Origin: Dioscorea cayenensis subsp. rotundata
Taxonomy: Eukaryota > Streptophyta > Magnoliopsida > Dioscoreales > Dioscoreaceae
DNA length: 64,000 nucleotides
NCBI RefSeq assembly: GCF_009730915.1
Contig: NC_052488.1
Coordinates: 19,772,305 to 19,836,304 of the forward strand
Direction of reading: 5' to 3'
Below the pieces are notes generated by a model, which saw only the letters and a list, made by a program, of their open reading frames with translations, did no database searches and was not told the origin of the DNA. Made by a program: the position numbers and the translations under genes. Below are positions 32,620 to 45,727 of this stretch, piece by piece; the first letter of the stretch is position 1, and the number at the start of each line of letters is the position of its first letter.

Positions 32620-34581
32620 AGTTTTTTAAATATATGTTTTTGGATCTATTTCTGGTATCAACTAAAGTCATGAAAGGTCAATTAACTTCATGAGATAAAA
32701 AGGTGATTTCATGCAAAGCAGAAATATTATTTGTCCAAAAACTATGGGCAAGTTTATACAGTTCGCCAATGGCAATAATGCAGAAGGCTCTAGATTGAAA
32801 GAATAAATGAATTATGAAACGTAATCATACTTTGAGTTCCTCAATGAACATTTCTCATGAATCTCTAGAAATAAACCTTTTTTGTTGTTTTCTATGATTT
32901 GATTAATTTGTAACCAACATGTGTATCTTTATATTATTCAATGACATCCATTTGCTTTGATGAACATGAATATTCTCCCATTAATCCCATTAATTATTAT
33001 TATTATTATTATTATTATTTCACAACTAAAACTAGATTGGACAAAAATTAAAAACAACAACAACAATTTCCACAATAATTTTATATGATAAATGAGATGT
33101 GTTTAAGATCTAGTGTTTTTATTTGTATTGTCAATAGAATCAAATTTAAATTAAGAATAACTAGCTAGTAAATACAAGTAGAAATCCATATGATGCAACC
33201 CAATGCGTAAGAACTTAAAATACATTTAAAATATTAAAAGAATGAGATGTAGCTGCTTCGAACTCTGTAAATAAATAAATTAATATGGCCCAATATAACA
33301 ACAATGCCTTTAAAATGAAGGGCCTCACATTCATAGCCCACTTTCAATTTGTTTTGCTTTGACCATTAATTTGATTTCTTTACTTTTTCTTTCCCTTTTT
33401 ACATGTATGAAAATAGCATTTTATTCTAAAAATTTAATAGTCATAAAAACATTACACTATTAAGATTCATAAAAAAATAGAAATATTATAAAAAATTAAT
33501 ATCCAGTTAAAGGATATGATTTTCAAGTTTTATTGATAACTATATTAACATTTTTTTTATAGGGTATATGTGCACTTAAAAAAAATTAATAAATATAATT
33601 GTTTTAGTGATAATTTTGGATTGTTTAGTCAGAGATTTTGGGTGATCCTCACGTTATTCCACTGAATAAAATACCATTTTACCTTTAAAAAATAATAAAT
33701 TGAATATTTGAATCAAAGTTTGTTTAAGACACAATTTTAAAATCAATATCCTTTCAATCTAGCGCTTTTTATAATTATTGTTAGGGATAGTTTTTAGTTT
33801 TGTTTTTAAAACTTTTCTTATTGTATTTTTAATTTTTAAATTTTTAGTAGAATATTAAAAATATTCTTAGTATCAGTTGTAAAGACCCTATGGGCGGTGA
33901 TAGTGAGCTCACCCTCAATTTTGTACCAATAAGAGGGAGTATTGAAATCACTCTCTTAATTACTAGGTGGGCGGACGTATTAAACGTAGTAGTGTGAGCT
34001 TGTCAGTGACTTCCCCTTACCACTGGAGGAGTGTCAAGGAGGAGAAGAGCATACCATGCAAGACCTTACATGAGTGAATAAGATAAAAGTAATTTTATGA
34101 TTTTATTTTCATTTAGATTTATAAGTAAAAGTTATAAAAATAAAAAATGTTTTGAGTATTTGATAACTTTAAAAGGTTTTTTGGAAATCGAAGCAGTATG
34201 ACTGTTTGAGCAACAGCCGTTATTTTCCTGATATTATTATTATTAGTTGATAAACCTACATTGAGAACTCGTTGGCAGTATGATCTTGCACCGAATGCAT
34301 ACATGCATGCATGAATCATGATGAAGAAAGCCAAGTTGATAAAAAGGAGTGTCTGTGTAACCCATGGCCATGGAGACACGATGGTGTACCCACCCGACCA
34401 AAACATGGCATGGTTCCACCCAGATATGATTGGATCCAAGTACCAACTACCACATCAATAACTAAGCTGCTTACACTAACTAAAAACCATTTTCAAACAT
34501 TAGCATATTTTTCTCCATCTCATCATTTCATGCAAAACCACCTTTTTATTTTAATTGCTAGGCCCTTCCCAACCCCTTTAA
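32620..34581. other. AT-rich intergenic region
   Basis: An (ATT)n microsatellite lies near 32993-33020. A moderately GC-richer block at 33890-34060 (AAGACCCTATGGGCGGTG to GAAGAGCATACCATGCAAG) looks like part of a transposon but has no recognisable ends. Otherwise I see nothing. Confidence 0.4.
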
Positions 34582-35158
34582 GCCATGTTTTCAAACCGGT
34601 TCAACCGGGTTGAACCAGATCTGACCAAGAAATCAGGTCGGTCGGGGTATAATGTTGACCCAGTTGACACGGGTGAATATCCGGTGAACCGATCAACTTG
34701 GCCCAGTCGAACCGGGTCAACCTAATTATATTATTATATATTTAAAATTAAGACTTTAAATAATAAATATGTAAACATAGGAATTATGTATCAAATTTAC
34801 TTCAAAATCAAAATCAAAACTCAATGCATGATTCATAAGTTTTATTTATTAAATTGTATTGTGAAACATAAAAACTTATATTTTGTTAATTTCTATTTAT
34901 TATTATGTTATATTTCTATTTATTATTATGTTATATTTTGTTTGAATTTATATTTAGGGTATTAAATTAATATTTATAAATTATAAAAAAAATTATTTAT
35001 TTGCTGAATTTTTATATTGTTGTTTTTAAAATTTTTATTAATTTATAATATATTATATTTATGATGGGGTTAATGCGCTTTGACCCCGGTTCGACTATTG
35101 ACCCATGACATGAAAGCTTTCATGGGCCATATCCCGAGTCGGGTTTCAAAACATTGCC
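34582..35158. mobile_element. MITE-like element with short inverted ends
   Basis: The left end is GCCATGTTTTCAAACCGGTT and the right end CGGGTTTCAAAACATTGCC. Internal ends also mirror each other in base use (GACCCAGTTGACACGGG, GACCCCGGTTCGACTATTGACC). TTTAA flanks both sides (34577-34581 and 35159-35163). The middle is AT-rich and encodes nothing. Confidence 0.65.
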
Positions 35159-36951
35159 TTTAAGAGACTCACAATGTAGTTTATGTACTTGATTGTAAAT
35201 TATCATCTCTAATTACATTTAAGGGCGCGGTTCATATTAGGTGTAATTAGTGGTAAGAAAATTACCCAACCCACTTCATACCATGAAATGAGAAAATAAC
35301 ACTTTTTTAGTTTAATTTTAAACTAAACCAGCATCAAGATTTTTTTAAATTAAATGAGAGAAACAAAATTTTATATAAACTTAATTACATCCCTTCAATT
35401 CAGAATTTTTTTTTAATTTTTACAAAATGAACATCATAATTAATCATGGGAGGTGAAATTAAAATCTAGCCACTTCAAAAACAGTGTGACTTCCATCTTT
35501 TTTTCTTTTTTTTTTAATTTGAACCATTTTTTCAAAGTGAACATCTCCTTACTGTGGTTAAAAAGAATGCACTATTTTATAAGCTTTTATATATATATAT
35601 ATATATATAAGTGAATTGTTTAAGATTTATGCCCAACAAGTCATGTGAAGGGCTTGTTCCCCTCCAACTCAAGAAAGGTCCACAAACTTTTGACACTAGA
35701 AATAGTATGTATCATGGATTATTAGTTTAAGATGCTTCATAACAAGAGAGAGAAGAAGAAGATCATGATGACGATGAGAAAATAGAATCTATTTTAAAAA
35801 CTAGACTACTCCTTGTGTCCTTTTCTTTCTCAGCCATCTCCTTCTTGGGTGTTTCTAGACTTATATATACATATATATATATATATATATTGATCATACG
35901 CCTCATCAATCTCTTATGTTTAATCAACTTAAATTTGAATAAAAATCAAGCGCTTCTTACAAAATCTTATAAATTTTGGAGGTGTTACTTTGGCTAGATT
36001 ATCAAAAATGGAAAAAAGATTTATTATTTGAAACAGATGAATTACATTACAAACAGTTACATATATACTTTTATTATTATGTTGTATAATTCTCGGCATC
36101 CTAAAAAAATAGAGGTCTATTGAAATGGTTAAGTGGAGTTAATTAACCATTAATAATAGCACCTTCTTTTACATTTGAATATATTTAATTTAATGTGATT
36201 TTAATATTATATAATATATCACTTTGTTAATTAGTGAAGTGTGAAAAACATTGCATGACGTTGTAGTCCCAAAGAACCTTTGTACTAAATGGCCCAGTTT
36301 GAGTCTAACCTCAAACCAAAGAGTGTCCACTAACAAATATCTCAGTCACATTCCATCATTAGCTTTTAACCATATATTCCTTAATAGTTTTTTTTTTTAA
36401 AAAAATAAATCATTCGCTCTATTACTTGCACTAGTTCTCTCCCATTCTATGTTTTAATCAATGCCTCCGGACTTGCTAATATAATAACGTATATCTATAT
36501 ATAACAGGCAAGTATACAGTTTTTTGTTTTTGACTAAGATGAGCAACTAGGTCATTAAAAGAAACACAGGCGTGCATAAACTTTGGTAGAGCGAATAGAA
36601 GTGTGGCTCATATACATGCATGTGGGCACTAGGACCACCTAAGCATAACCATTGTTCATACTCAAAAATATGCTTTCACCAATAAATTGAACTCTCGTCA
36701 AACGGCTTGATCAGGAATCTAAAGCTGCGGTTGAAAGTCTTCCCAGACATATTGATGACAGGTGTATAGATGAATTAGCACGTGCGTACATGGAGAAGTT
36801 CGATAGAAGAGTATTTCGGTAATTTGGCGGAGACGAGATTTTATGGTTCGACCAGGCCTATTTGATGGGAAACCGGTTAAAAACAAAAGTCACAGTTTGT
36901 GTCCCACAAACTCGTGAGTTATACCAAAATTTGGCCAAATTCCATCGTAGG

Positions 36952-36976
36952 GTTTAGGGTTTAGGGTTTTGCCCTT
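36952..36976 (+). repeat. Interstitial telomere-type repeat (TTTAGGG, about 3 units)
   Basis: GTAGGGTTTAGGGTTTAGGG is the plant telomere unit. It is too short to be a telomere remnant by itself. It directly follows the broken coding-like stretch at 36690-36950. Confidence 0.7.
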
Positions 36977-37233
36977 TTTAGTAATAATTGATTTCGTTAT
37001 ATCTTAGGATAGAAATCTCTGATTTGTGAGTTGTTTGTGGCAATAGTCTTTATTTTGTCAGATCTTTTATTTTCGTGCTGATATTTGAGAATTTATTATT
37101 TTTGGTAAATTTTTAAATTATCTCTTTTCTTAGTGCTATTTTCGCATATTTAATTTAAGCCTACGGACAAAAAGAAAAAATCAGTTTTGTGATCATCATT
37201 TTCATTGAGTAATAAGATTTTACTCTTTTTCAA

Positions 37234-37371
37234 TCCTGGTTATCGTTATTCAACAGATGTTGGAAGGCTTATTATCGGGTATTTGTGCGCGAATCAACAG
37301 TCTCCTGGTTATCGTTATTCAACAGATGTTGGAAGGCTTATTATCGAGTATTCGTGCGCGAATCAACAGTC
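37234..37371 (+). repeat. 69-bp direct tandem duplication in a coding-like stretch
   Basis: Two adjacent 69-base units start TCCTGGTTATCGTTATTC at 37234 and 37303. They differ at only three bases. As 69 is 23 codons, the frame is kept. One frame reads PGYRYSTDVGRLIIGY twice; another continues after the repeat into IPREENIADEPTAYERLNPP and ends with TGA at 37543-37545. I do not recognise either product. Confidence 0.7.
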
Positions 37372-37887
37372 TCAAGTATACCGCTGTATCACATATCCAT
37401 TACTACAATCCCAAGAGAGGAGAATATTGCTGATGAGCCTACTGCTTATGAACGCCTTAACCCACCATTGTCTCTTTTCTTCAGGGGCTTAGATAGACCA
37501 AATTGGATGAAAGAGATCTGTGCCGGTCACAATCTCTTATTTTGATATTTCTGTTTTTATTGTATTTGTTTTTTCTCTGTTTTAGCTCTTAGCTCTTTTG
37601 CTTAAAAAAATGAATTGAACTCTGGTCACTTGTGAAAAATTTTACAAGTACTCAAACACCAACAACACTATTCGTAGTTGCCCAAGCAAATATATAGTTA
37701 GGAGATTCAGCTTTTTTTTTTTTTAGTTATATATATTATATGATACGGGTGTTGCATGTATAAAAAGAGAAAGAAAGAGAGGGGGAAACCCATTAAGGAG
37801 AGAAAGAAGAAAGAAGAAAGAAGAAAGAAGAAAAGGACATGACGAAGGCCACGAGGGGGGGTGAGAGACAAAAAAGCCCAGCCTAGC

Positions 37888-37914
37888 TTTGGAGTTAGGG
37901 TTAGGGTTAGGGTT
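37888..37914 (+). repeat. TTAGGG-type short repeat (about 4 units)
   Basis: GGAGTTAGGGTTAGGGTTAG followed by GGTTAA gives human/Asparagales-type TTAGGG units, unlike the TTTAGGG units 0.9 kb upstream. It lies in a purine-rich stretch ahead of the HD-Zip gene. Confidence 0.65.
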
Positions 37915-38072
37915 AAGTGTGAAGTGTGTTGTGCTTGCATTGGCCATGAAGGTGATGTATGAGACACTGAGAGAGAACCCTCATGCACGATTAGCTGTAT
38001 GTGGGTTAGGTAGCAACCCCTGCACCCATTTGGGTCCCATTCCCCCCTTATTTATAAGATTCTCTCTTAATA

Positions 38073-38104
<32 letters not shown>

Positions 38105-38714
38105 AACTTATTCATTTTCATTATTATTTATTTATTTATTTATCAATCAAACATAAGAAATACAACCCACTTCTCTTATTTTATTCTACGACCACCATAA
38201 CAAATACAACCCATATGTCCATTAGGCATACCAGATAATTTGTATTTTTTTATTTTCTTTGTCTTTATTTATCAACAATCATAACTGTAGATATAAACGA
38301 CAAGTTAGCTAGGATAATTCATTTTATTTATAGTAAAGTTATTTTTATTTAATTAATTTATTAGAATATTTTCATAGAAAAAATGGATGCTCTTTTCTAA
38401 GCTCTAAGTTCATTTCATTTCATTGGTGTGTATGGTGTACATAGTCCTAGCTGAAATCATGTACTTGTACTTAATTAGAATACCATCCATGTTCAATATA
38501 TATACATATACACACACAAAGAAAAAAAAAAGAGTTATTTATTAAGTGATAATCTCCAAAATCACTCATCTTTAACACTGACCAATCAAAATATTTACAC
38601 CTATATAGTTTTTATTTTATTTTATTTTATTTTATTTATTTAACATCTCTTTTTATTATTTTTCTCCAAATTCCAATGATATATCTCTCCATCTCCTCTG
38701 GACAGTCTCTCTCA

Positions 38715-38716
<2 letters not shown>

Positions 38717-38756
<40 letters not shown>
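38717..38756 (+). repeat. (TC)20 microsatellite in the HD-Zip leader
   Basis: Forty bases of pure TC, followed by CTT/CTTGTT repeats to about 38805. Pyrimidine tracts are common in plant 5' leaders. A near twin, including the preceding CTCTCACATC, lies at 40937-40974. Confidence 0.85.
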
Positions 38757-38760
<4 letters not shown>

Positions 38761-38889
38761 CCTCTTCTCCTTCTCCTTCTCCTTCTTGTTCTTGTTCTTG
38801 TTCTTCAAATTAAACATCAATCACACAAACACAAATACACACACAATATTGATTGAAGATCTCTCCATTGATCATTGGATGAGTTTTCC

Positions 38890-40108
38890 ATGTCTCTAGA
38901 GCAAATGGCATGCAATGGCATGGCCTCCCCTTTCTTCCCACCAAACTTTCTTCTCCAAATGCAAACCCCTCATGAAGATCACCATGAACATACCCAACCT
39001 TCTTCCACCACTCTCTCCCCTCTCCTTCCTGCCACTACCCCTTGCACAACCACCCCTCCAGACTTCAGAGGTCAGTATACTCATCATCTAATACATCAAA
39101 TATAACATCATTGTTATATATTTTTGCTAATTAAAGTAATCAAGATGCATGGTTTGCATATGGCAGCAATGCTTGGCAAGAGATCCATGTCATTCTCTGG
39201 TATTGAGCCATGTGAAGAGATGACTGGAGATGATGACCTCTCTGATGACTGTTCCCAAGCCGGTGAGAAGAAGAGAAGGTTAAACATGGAGCAAGTGAGG
39301 ACACTTGAGAAAAACTTTGAGCTTGGGAACAAGCTTGAGCCAGAGAGGAAGATGCAGCTGGCTAGAGCTCTTGGCCTTCAACCTAGACAAATTGCCATCT
39401 GGTTCCAAAACAGAAGGGCCAGGTGGAAAACTAAACAATTAGAGAAAGACTATGATGTTCTCAAGAGACAATTTGAGGCTTTGAAGTCTGAGAATGATGC
39501 TCTCCAAGCTCACAACAAGAAACTCCAATCTGAGGTACTTTTCTCTTCTTCTTCTTCAACTTCTTCTTCTTCTTGTTGTTATTTATTATTATTGTTATTA
39601 TTATGATGATGATCATTAGTAATTGAGTCTTTTGAGGTTGATTTCTCTTTTGAGTCTTTTGAGGAAAACTTTGTTTATTGCTTGCCTTAATGATTGCCCA
39701 ATGAGAAACAAATTATTTATATACAATTTTCCTTTTTATTTTTTGTGGTGGTTGTTGTTGTTGTTGTTGTTGTAGCTTTTGGCTCTGAAAGGGAGGGAAA
39801 TATCAGAACCAATAAACCTGAATAAGGAAACTGAAGGCTCTTGCAGCAACCGAAGTGAGAACAGCTCAGAGATAAACTTAGACATTTCAAGAACATCAGT
39901 AACTGAAACAAGTCCTTTAAATCAACAGCAAAACAGCAGAGCTTTCTTCACTGCAGTGAGACCTGGAAGCATGACTCAACTCCTTCAAGCTGGTTCTACA
40001 AAGATTGAAAACAGCGCACCTGAAGAGAACTTGTGCAACATGTTCTGCAACATGGATGATCAGTCAGCCTTCTGGGCCTGGTCCGAACACAACCACAACT
40101 TCCATTAA
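38890..40108 (+). CDS. HD-Zip class I transcription factor (ATHB13/HOX21-23-like), 3 exons, 293 aa
   Basis: Exons 38890-39070, 39167-39534 and 39776-40108 join in frame to a TAA. The N-terminal [18 protein letters not shown] is the signature of the ATHB13/20/23 and HOX21/23 branch; a start at that Met (38905) is an alternative to MSLEQ at 38890. An acidic stretch ([12 protein letters not shown]) precedes [19 protein letters not shown], and the homeodomain (about residues 93-152) ends with the DNA-recognition helix [20 protein letters not shown]. The leucine zipper follows (L152 onward). Exon 3 has [20 protein letters not shown] and a tryptophan-rich end [13 protein letters not shown], typical of the branch. 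It acts in the nucleus as a dimer on pseudopalindromic CAATNATTG-type sites and regulates growth and stress responses in known relatives. The leader carries a long (TC)n tract. Confidence 0.95.
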
Positions 40109-40934
40109 ACTCATACACTCAAGAGATCCAATCCCTGTTTAAATAATTTTGATAGAATGAATGTTTGATGGCTCCTTTGCATGTGCCATGAAAATAAACA
40201 CAAGGGCATATCCTCCCTTCTTTTTTCTTCTTCTTCTTCTTCCTTCTTCTTCTTTAATTACATTTTTATATATATTTATATGTATATGTGATTATATATA
40301 TGAATCTTAAGTATTGGTTGAATTGAAGTGAAGGTTTATAATCATGTCCTAGCTAATTAATGGAAACTGTGTGATTGGTTGTATATACGGTGTGGAGGTT
40401 AATAAAGAGAATATGTAAGGGATGGAGAAAGAGTACAAAGAGAAAGAGGTGTGTGGAAAGGCCAATGTCTTTAGTTTTGTTGCTTATATTTTGCTGACAA
40501 GATCCCCTCTCTGGCCTCACAAAGAAAAAGTCTATGCACTCAAAGATAAAAGAAATGCATGTGAACCACTGTCAAGTGTCACCCACTATCTTATTCTCTT
40601 CCTTCATCTTTCCCAATACCATTAGCTCATCATCTTTAAATCAAACCTCTCTCATTTTTCATATAATATATATATATATATATATTTATATTTCCTGTGT
40701 GTTTGGTGGACATGCATGCAAAGTCTATGAATAGAGAAAGAGGTTGGCAGGTTACAGCTCATGAGAGAACATGCCCTCGTGCCTTTTTTCCAGGGATTCA
40801 GAGTATGGTGTGGTTCTGCTGGTGGGACACTGCCTTCACAAACATACATGCATGGCTCATGGCCTATGTCCCTTTGAAGGGAATACAACACACACACACA
40901 CACAAAACTTGGACCATCTCTTTCCTTTCTCTCA

Positions 40935-40978
<44 letters not shown>

Positions 40979-42990
40979 CCTTATCATCTTATCACTACTC
41001 CCTTATAGCTTCTTCTCCCATTTCATTCACACTCATCCATTTTAATTTTATTTGTCATTTTTTACATGATATTTATTTACATATCATGTATTTTCTATGC
41101 ATGGTATCAGAAAGTGTGTTGAGAGAATTAAGTGTACATGATGAACGTGCATTTCAACGTGAGAAGTCCAATATATCTAGCAAAGAACATGAACATCAGG
41201 CTGTTGTGGATAAGCTGATGATACACACTATTTGACAAGATATATTTGAGGCTTGATGTTAAATGTGTGCTATTGATATATAGCACAAACACAAGGACCA
41301 TTAATAGTACTGAAATCCTTGAAACCAAGTTCCTGAAAACTTGGGATTCCGGAAAAAATAATAATAATAATAATAATAATAATAGAGAGCTTTGGCAGTT
41401 ACTAGAAGACTTACTTCACTTCATTTTCTCAATTCATTTCATTTCATTCTTCCCAACAATGTCCTGTCAACTTCTAGTTTCTTGTTTTGATCCTCTAAAA
41501 TGAAATAATGGCTCTACATGCTTTGTTCTTCAAATCCTTTGCATCTAACTATTAAAAGCAAAAGGCCGTATATATATATATATATATATTAAAACATATA
41601 TATACATACATATATATATATATATATAAGATGTACAAATTATTTTGAGAAGAAAGTCACAGTAGCATCTTGTCATCTTGTTGCACTTACACATACTGTT
41701 CCTTTGCATAGTGATCCTCATCTCTATGTTTTTAATCCATTTTATTCTTTTTTTTTTTCACAATATAAAACTCATGCTCTGGAAATGGGGTGTTCTACCA
41801 ACTCTTTGGTTGTAAAAGTGACTGTCATTATATATTATTAATTAAAGGAGTTCATACTTTTTTTTTTTTGTTATCCTTGTTTTATTAACCATATTTTTAA
41901 TGCCATGGTAATTAGGAGCTAATCACAAGCAGTTAAATGAGAAGATTAGCTCTAATCAATAAAAACTCATGTACAAGTACAATAGACTTTAATGGTCGTC
42001 TACATAAAAAAAGATTTGAAAAATAATTATGTTTAACATATTTATTGTACATTTTGACATACTTATTCAACTATTGGTCGACCGTGTGATACTTTTCTAG
42101 TATCCATGTTTTTTTGGTAGGACATTTTGTATTATTTTTTTTAACATTTGAATTGTTTTGATTTGAATAAACATTATTTATCTATTTTTATCAATATATA
42201 TATATATATATATATATGTTAATTACATCTCTTAACTAGAAAATATTAGATTAATTAACATGTATATTTTATAAAGATATGATATACTCCAAATAATAAA
42301 TTTTAAACAAATATTGATTATCTTAAATAATAGTAAATGTAAAAGTATAAGCATCATCCTCGTAAAAATGAAGAGTTGATATTTTATTTTATTTTATTAT
42401 ATATATAATTTTTTAAAAAAATAATCAACAAATTAAATATTCAACTCTTCAAGAGAGGCAAGTTATAGAATTATAGAAGTGAAAGTTTTATTTTTGTTCT
42501 TTACTTTTTTTTAATGATGTATATTCTTTTAGATGAATTATAAGTTAAATGATGGTAAGATGGAGGGTGTGAAAAACAATTTAATACTTATCATATTAGA
42601 GAAGGAAAGACTTAAGAGTGGGCCATAGCGTATGGGCCCCACCTTTTTCCTTTTTTTAAATAAATAGATAAATAATTAATTAATAATAAGTGATATTTGC
42701 ACTAACCATGGTACCATGACACATGAAATACCGCTTAAAGTCAACGTCAATCATATTTTAAACAAAAAAGAATCACTCTTTTTTATATTCATAATAATCT
42801 TTGATTATTTTAATTAATTTAAATAAATGGAAATCAATCTCTTTATGTTTTTTAGAGATTCACAAAGTAATTCATTTTTATAGTATATTTTATAAAATAA
42901 TTGGTAATTTGTTGACTGCTACTTATCCCAAGGCAAAGTAACGATTCTCATGCGTAGATAACATCCACGGCCATAAATGAGCCACGTCAT
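40109..42990. other. Intergenic, simple repeats
   Basis: No convincing gene was found. It holds a (TC)19 tract at 40937-40974, an (AC)n run at 40889-40905, (AAT)n at 41358-41384, and (AT)n tracts near 40665, 41571, 41610 and 42194. A block at 40690-40890 is less AT-rich and has several CATGCATG words, but I found no hairpin that matches a known microRNA. Confidence 0.5.
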
Positions 42991-42999
42991 ATCTTAGAT

Positions 43000-43412
43000 T
43001 TTGTTTTTCAAAGAGTAATCGCGTGAAATCGTCTTCTCCGGCGCCGCTCTTCAAAGATCCCTCTTTTGAGCCTTCCGCTTTGCCGGCGGTGGCCTCATCT
43101 GCGCCGGCGGTGAGCGACCTTCCAGAGCTCCCGACCTACGTGATTTCGTACTGCTTTAAGGTCCAAGGATGATTGTGAGATTGGGACTTATTGGCCAGGA
43201 CCGCTGTGATTTTGGCTATGAAACTATTGGGGGTGCGGAGATGGTGCCAAGGTTCCTGGGGATTGGGGAATGCTGGTATCGCTCTCAATTTTGGGACCAA
43301 TCAAAGTGAATTCGAGGAGCTGGTCTGAATTCCCGCAGATTGCGGAGTATTGTGTTCTCTCGTGTGGGGATGAGTGGACCCCGAGGGTTATGCTTTGGGG
43401 CTGTCTTCAATT
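43000..43412 (+). other. GC-richer, coding-like island of unknown nature
   Basis: It stands out from AT-rich surroundings. A frame without ATG reads SSSPAPLFKDPSFEPSALPA and ends at a TGA near 43169. A second frame at about 43223-43412 reads GMLVSLSILGPIKVNSRSWS and EYCVLSCGDEWTPRVMLWGC, ending at a good donor site (GGAG/GTACGTT). It could be a 5' exon, a broken gene or a non-coding transcript. The following 2.3 kb looks like intron or intergenic DNA. Confidence 0.3.
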
Positions 43413-45727
43413 GGAGGTACGTTGCTGGTTTCTTTGAAAAAGATGTCAATTCTTTTGAAGCTTCTAACGTTTTCTAGAATTTATACGCTGGATAGCTGTA
43501 AATTTTGTAGAAAAGTTGGGATTTTTCCTCAATTTTCGGCTTGTGATAGGTGTTGTTGTGGTCCCTCTTTGTTAGTTAAATTTTCTGGTTTATCTCTGAT
43601 CTCTATGTATTAATTTCAACGCATTTGTTTATACTTGAGCAAGAATGAATTTTTCTCTTAGTTTGTGCATTCTTTTTTATGATTTTGAATTTTTATTTCA
43701 AAACTACACAAATCAGTGTGTTATGCTTCTTTAGGCATCTGAATCACAGTGTGTGTGTGTGTGTTGTCTCACATACAAGCTTGGGAGGAGTGTGTTACTG
43801 TGCAGTGAAAAAGGTGAACTTTGTTTATAGATGCAATCATATGCATATATTATATATACATTGGTTTGGTGTGACTTGAATTGTCAGGCCAACCCTTGAA
43901 TTTTGAGTGCAATTAGACCTAGGGTTTAAGCTTTTTCAGTATTAGGACTTTTCAGTCACATTTTTATGTAATACTCGTGAGAAAGTGTTGAAGTTTTTGT
44001 TGTTTTTCTTTTTTTGCTTGTCCTTGTTTGATTTGAGTATGATTGCTCTGCTATTCTAAAGAATATGATATATATCTTACAGTAATCAGTTTAGAAGTTA
44101 ATGAGTACTGTAGATACTAGAAAAGCTTGTATGCCTTTTTGAAAAATAAAAAAATAAAGATTCGTACATCCATAAACATGAATACACAATGACTAATTGA
44201 CGATTGAGCATGCTCTTGTCTGACTGTACTGTTCTTCATAACTTTATACTGGCAATTCTTGATAACTGAAGCTGTTGACATCAGTTTGTATTATTGAAAA
44301 TCAAGTAGTGGTAGGCCAGTGACAAGTCCATCTTGTGAAATGTAAAATGTTAAGGACTTTAATGTTGGAGATATACTTATCATATGTTTCCAAATTATAT
44401 AGAGCTACTGATTTCAGGCATGTGAGCTTGTCTGCTCACTAATAACAAAGGTGAGGAAGGATATGTAAAAGAATAGCAAATTTTACATTGCTTTCTGTAT
44501 ATCTTTTTTCTGTTACCGTAATTTTCTGTGTTGTTCTGAATCTATTGTCACTAGTCCTTTGTTCATTGTTACTTATCTAAGTAAGAAATTCAGTAAAATT
44601 ATCCTTCTAGTTCTTGTACAACCTGTGAGCTCACTCAGTCCTGGTGGGCTGCTTTCAGACCTGCAGTATTACCTCATGGAATCTTTACTGAATGATGGTA
44701 AAGGCCAACACACTCATCTGAATTTTGTCACAGAGTTGGGCCCTCTTTAGATTTCAAACAAAGCTTGCTTTATCAGCTTTCGGTCAAATTGCAGTGGATA
44801 TCGGTCATTTTCAATGTTAGCTAAGTCTTCACCTAGTTATCTGCACTTATCTTATTAAACATATTATCTGATACAATTGCAGTCTTTGATTTGTTAGTCA
44901 AAGAATGAGTTTTAAATTTTGTCCTAACTAAGATTTAAATACCAATTAACTATAGAATCTACCTCTGACACTGATGATTAATGCACTGAACATGAATTCT
45001 TCATTCACTCGTTTCTTTTTTTGGTGCTCATCTGTTTGTAAATGAACGGTAGTTTGTCCACATTTACTGAACAAAAATCTCTTGTTGATGAATCAAAATG
45101 TGTGATACTCTTATGTATGTAGGTGTGATTTGTGACATTGATGGTGAGTTTGTGTTACATTGAAACACTGTAAGCACTGACAGAGAGTACATTGTTCCAC
45201 ATGTTAGTTCAATCAACATGTTTTTCAGTAGTTGGTTGTTATCCAATGAGAATCTTAGCCTTATCAACCACATAATAGGAGAGCATGCAGATGGGGTACC
45301 ATGGCATTGGATTCCTATTCCTTTTCCCTTTGGTCTTTTTGCCCATACACCCTTGTTTTGTTTTTTATTCTTTTTAATGTCATGCTTGTGCTTTACATAT
45401 ATGTCAATATCCATGTTAAGAGAACTACCAAAGGAGCACTATATGTATATATTCTATTTATCTACTTTAAAGTGTGTGCATGAAAAAGTGACCATCTTTT
45501 AACTCATAATCCAAAATTTGTTCCAAAAAGAAAAGGTTAAAGAAAGTTAAAAAGAAGGTGGTTATTCTCTCTTTCTACTTTGCAACAAGTCTTTTTTTTT
45601 TTCTCGTAATCATTTTTTTTTTATTGAAAAAGTTCTTATGTGATACTTTAATTGATCACTTACTTTCATTTGTTCTTTTGAAATATATATATGTGTATAT
45701 ATATGCTATTAAGAAACAAGCTAAAAA

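Larger units (their letters stand above)
35159..38889. other. Intergenic region with gene-like debris and upstream region of the HD-Zip gene
   Basis: Mostly AT-rich. A coding-like but broken stretch lies at 36690-36955: TLVKRLDQESKAAVESLPR, then KFDRRVFR, then a stop. Telomere-like repeats occur at 36952-36976 (TTTAGGG) and about 37892-37914 (TTAGGG). A 69-bp tandem duplication is at 37234-37371 and a GAAGAAA run at 37800-37835. The HD-Zip leader starts somewhere after about 38690 and includes a (TC)20 tract at 38717-38756 and CTTGTT repeats to 38805. Confidence 0.5.

Noticed and set aside
32995-33020. CRISPR-like or satellite array among the trinucleotide and (AT)n tracts
   Set aside because: These are simple microsatellites without unique spacers, and this is a plant nuclear sequence.
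40690-40890. Possible microRNA precursor (CATGCATG words, less AT-rich)
   Set aside because: I could not form a long hairpin and none of the conserved plant microRNA sequences I know is present.
45064-45502. Frames on both strands near 45.2 kb
   Set aside because: Low-complexity, mutually overlapping and without recognisable domains; treated as chance.
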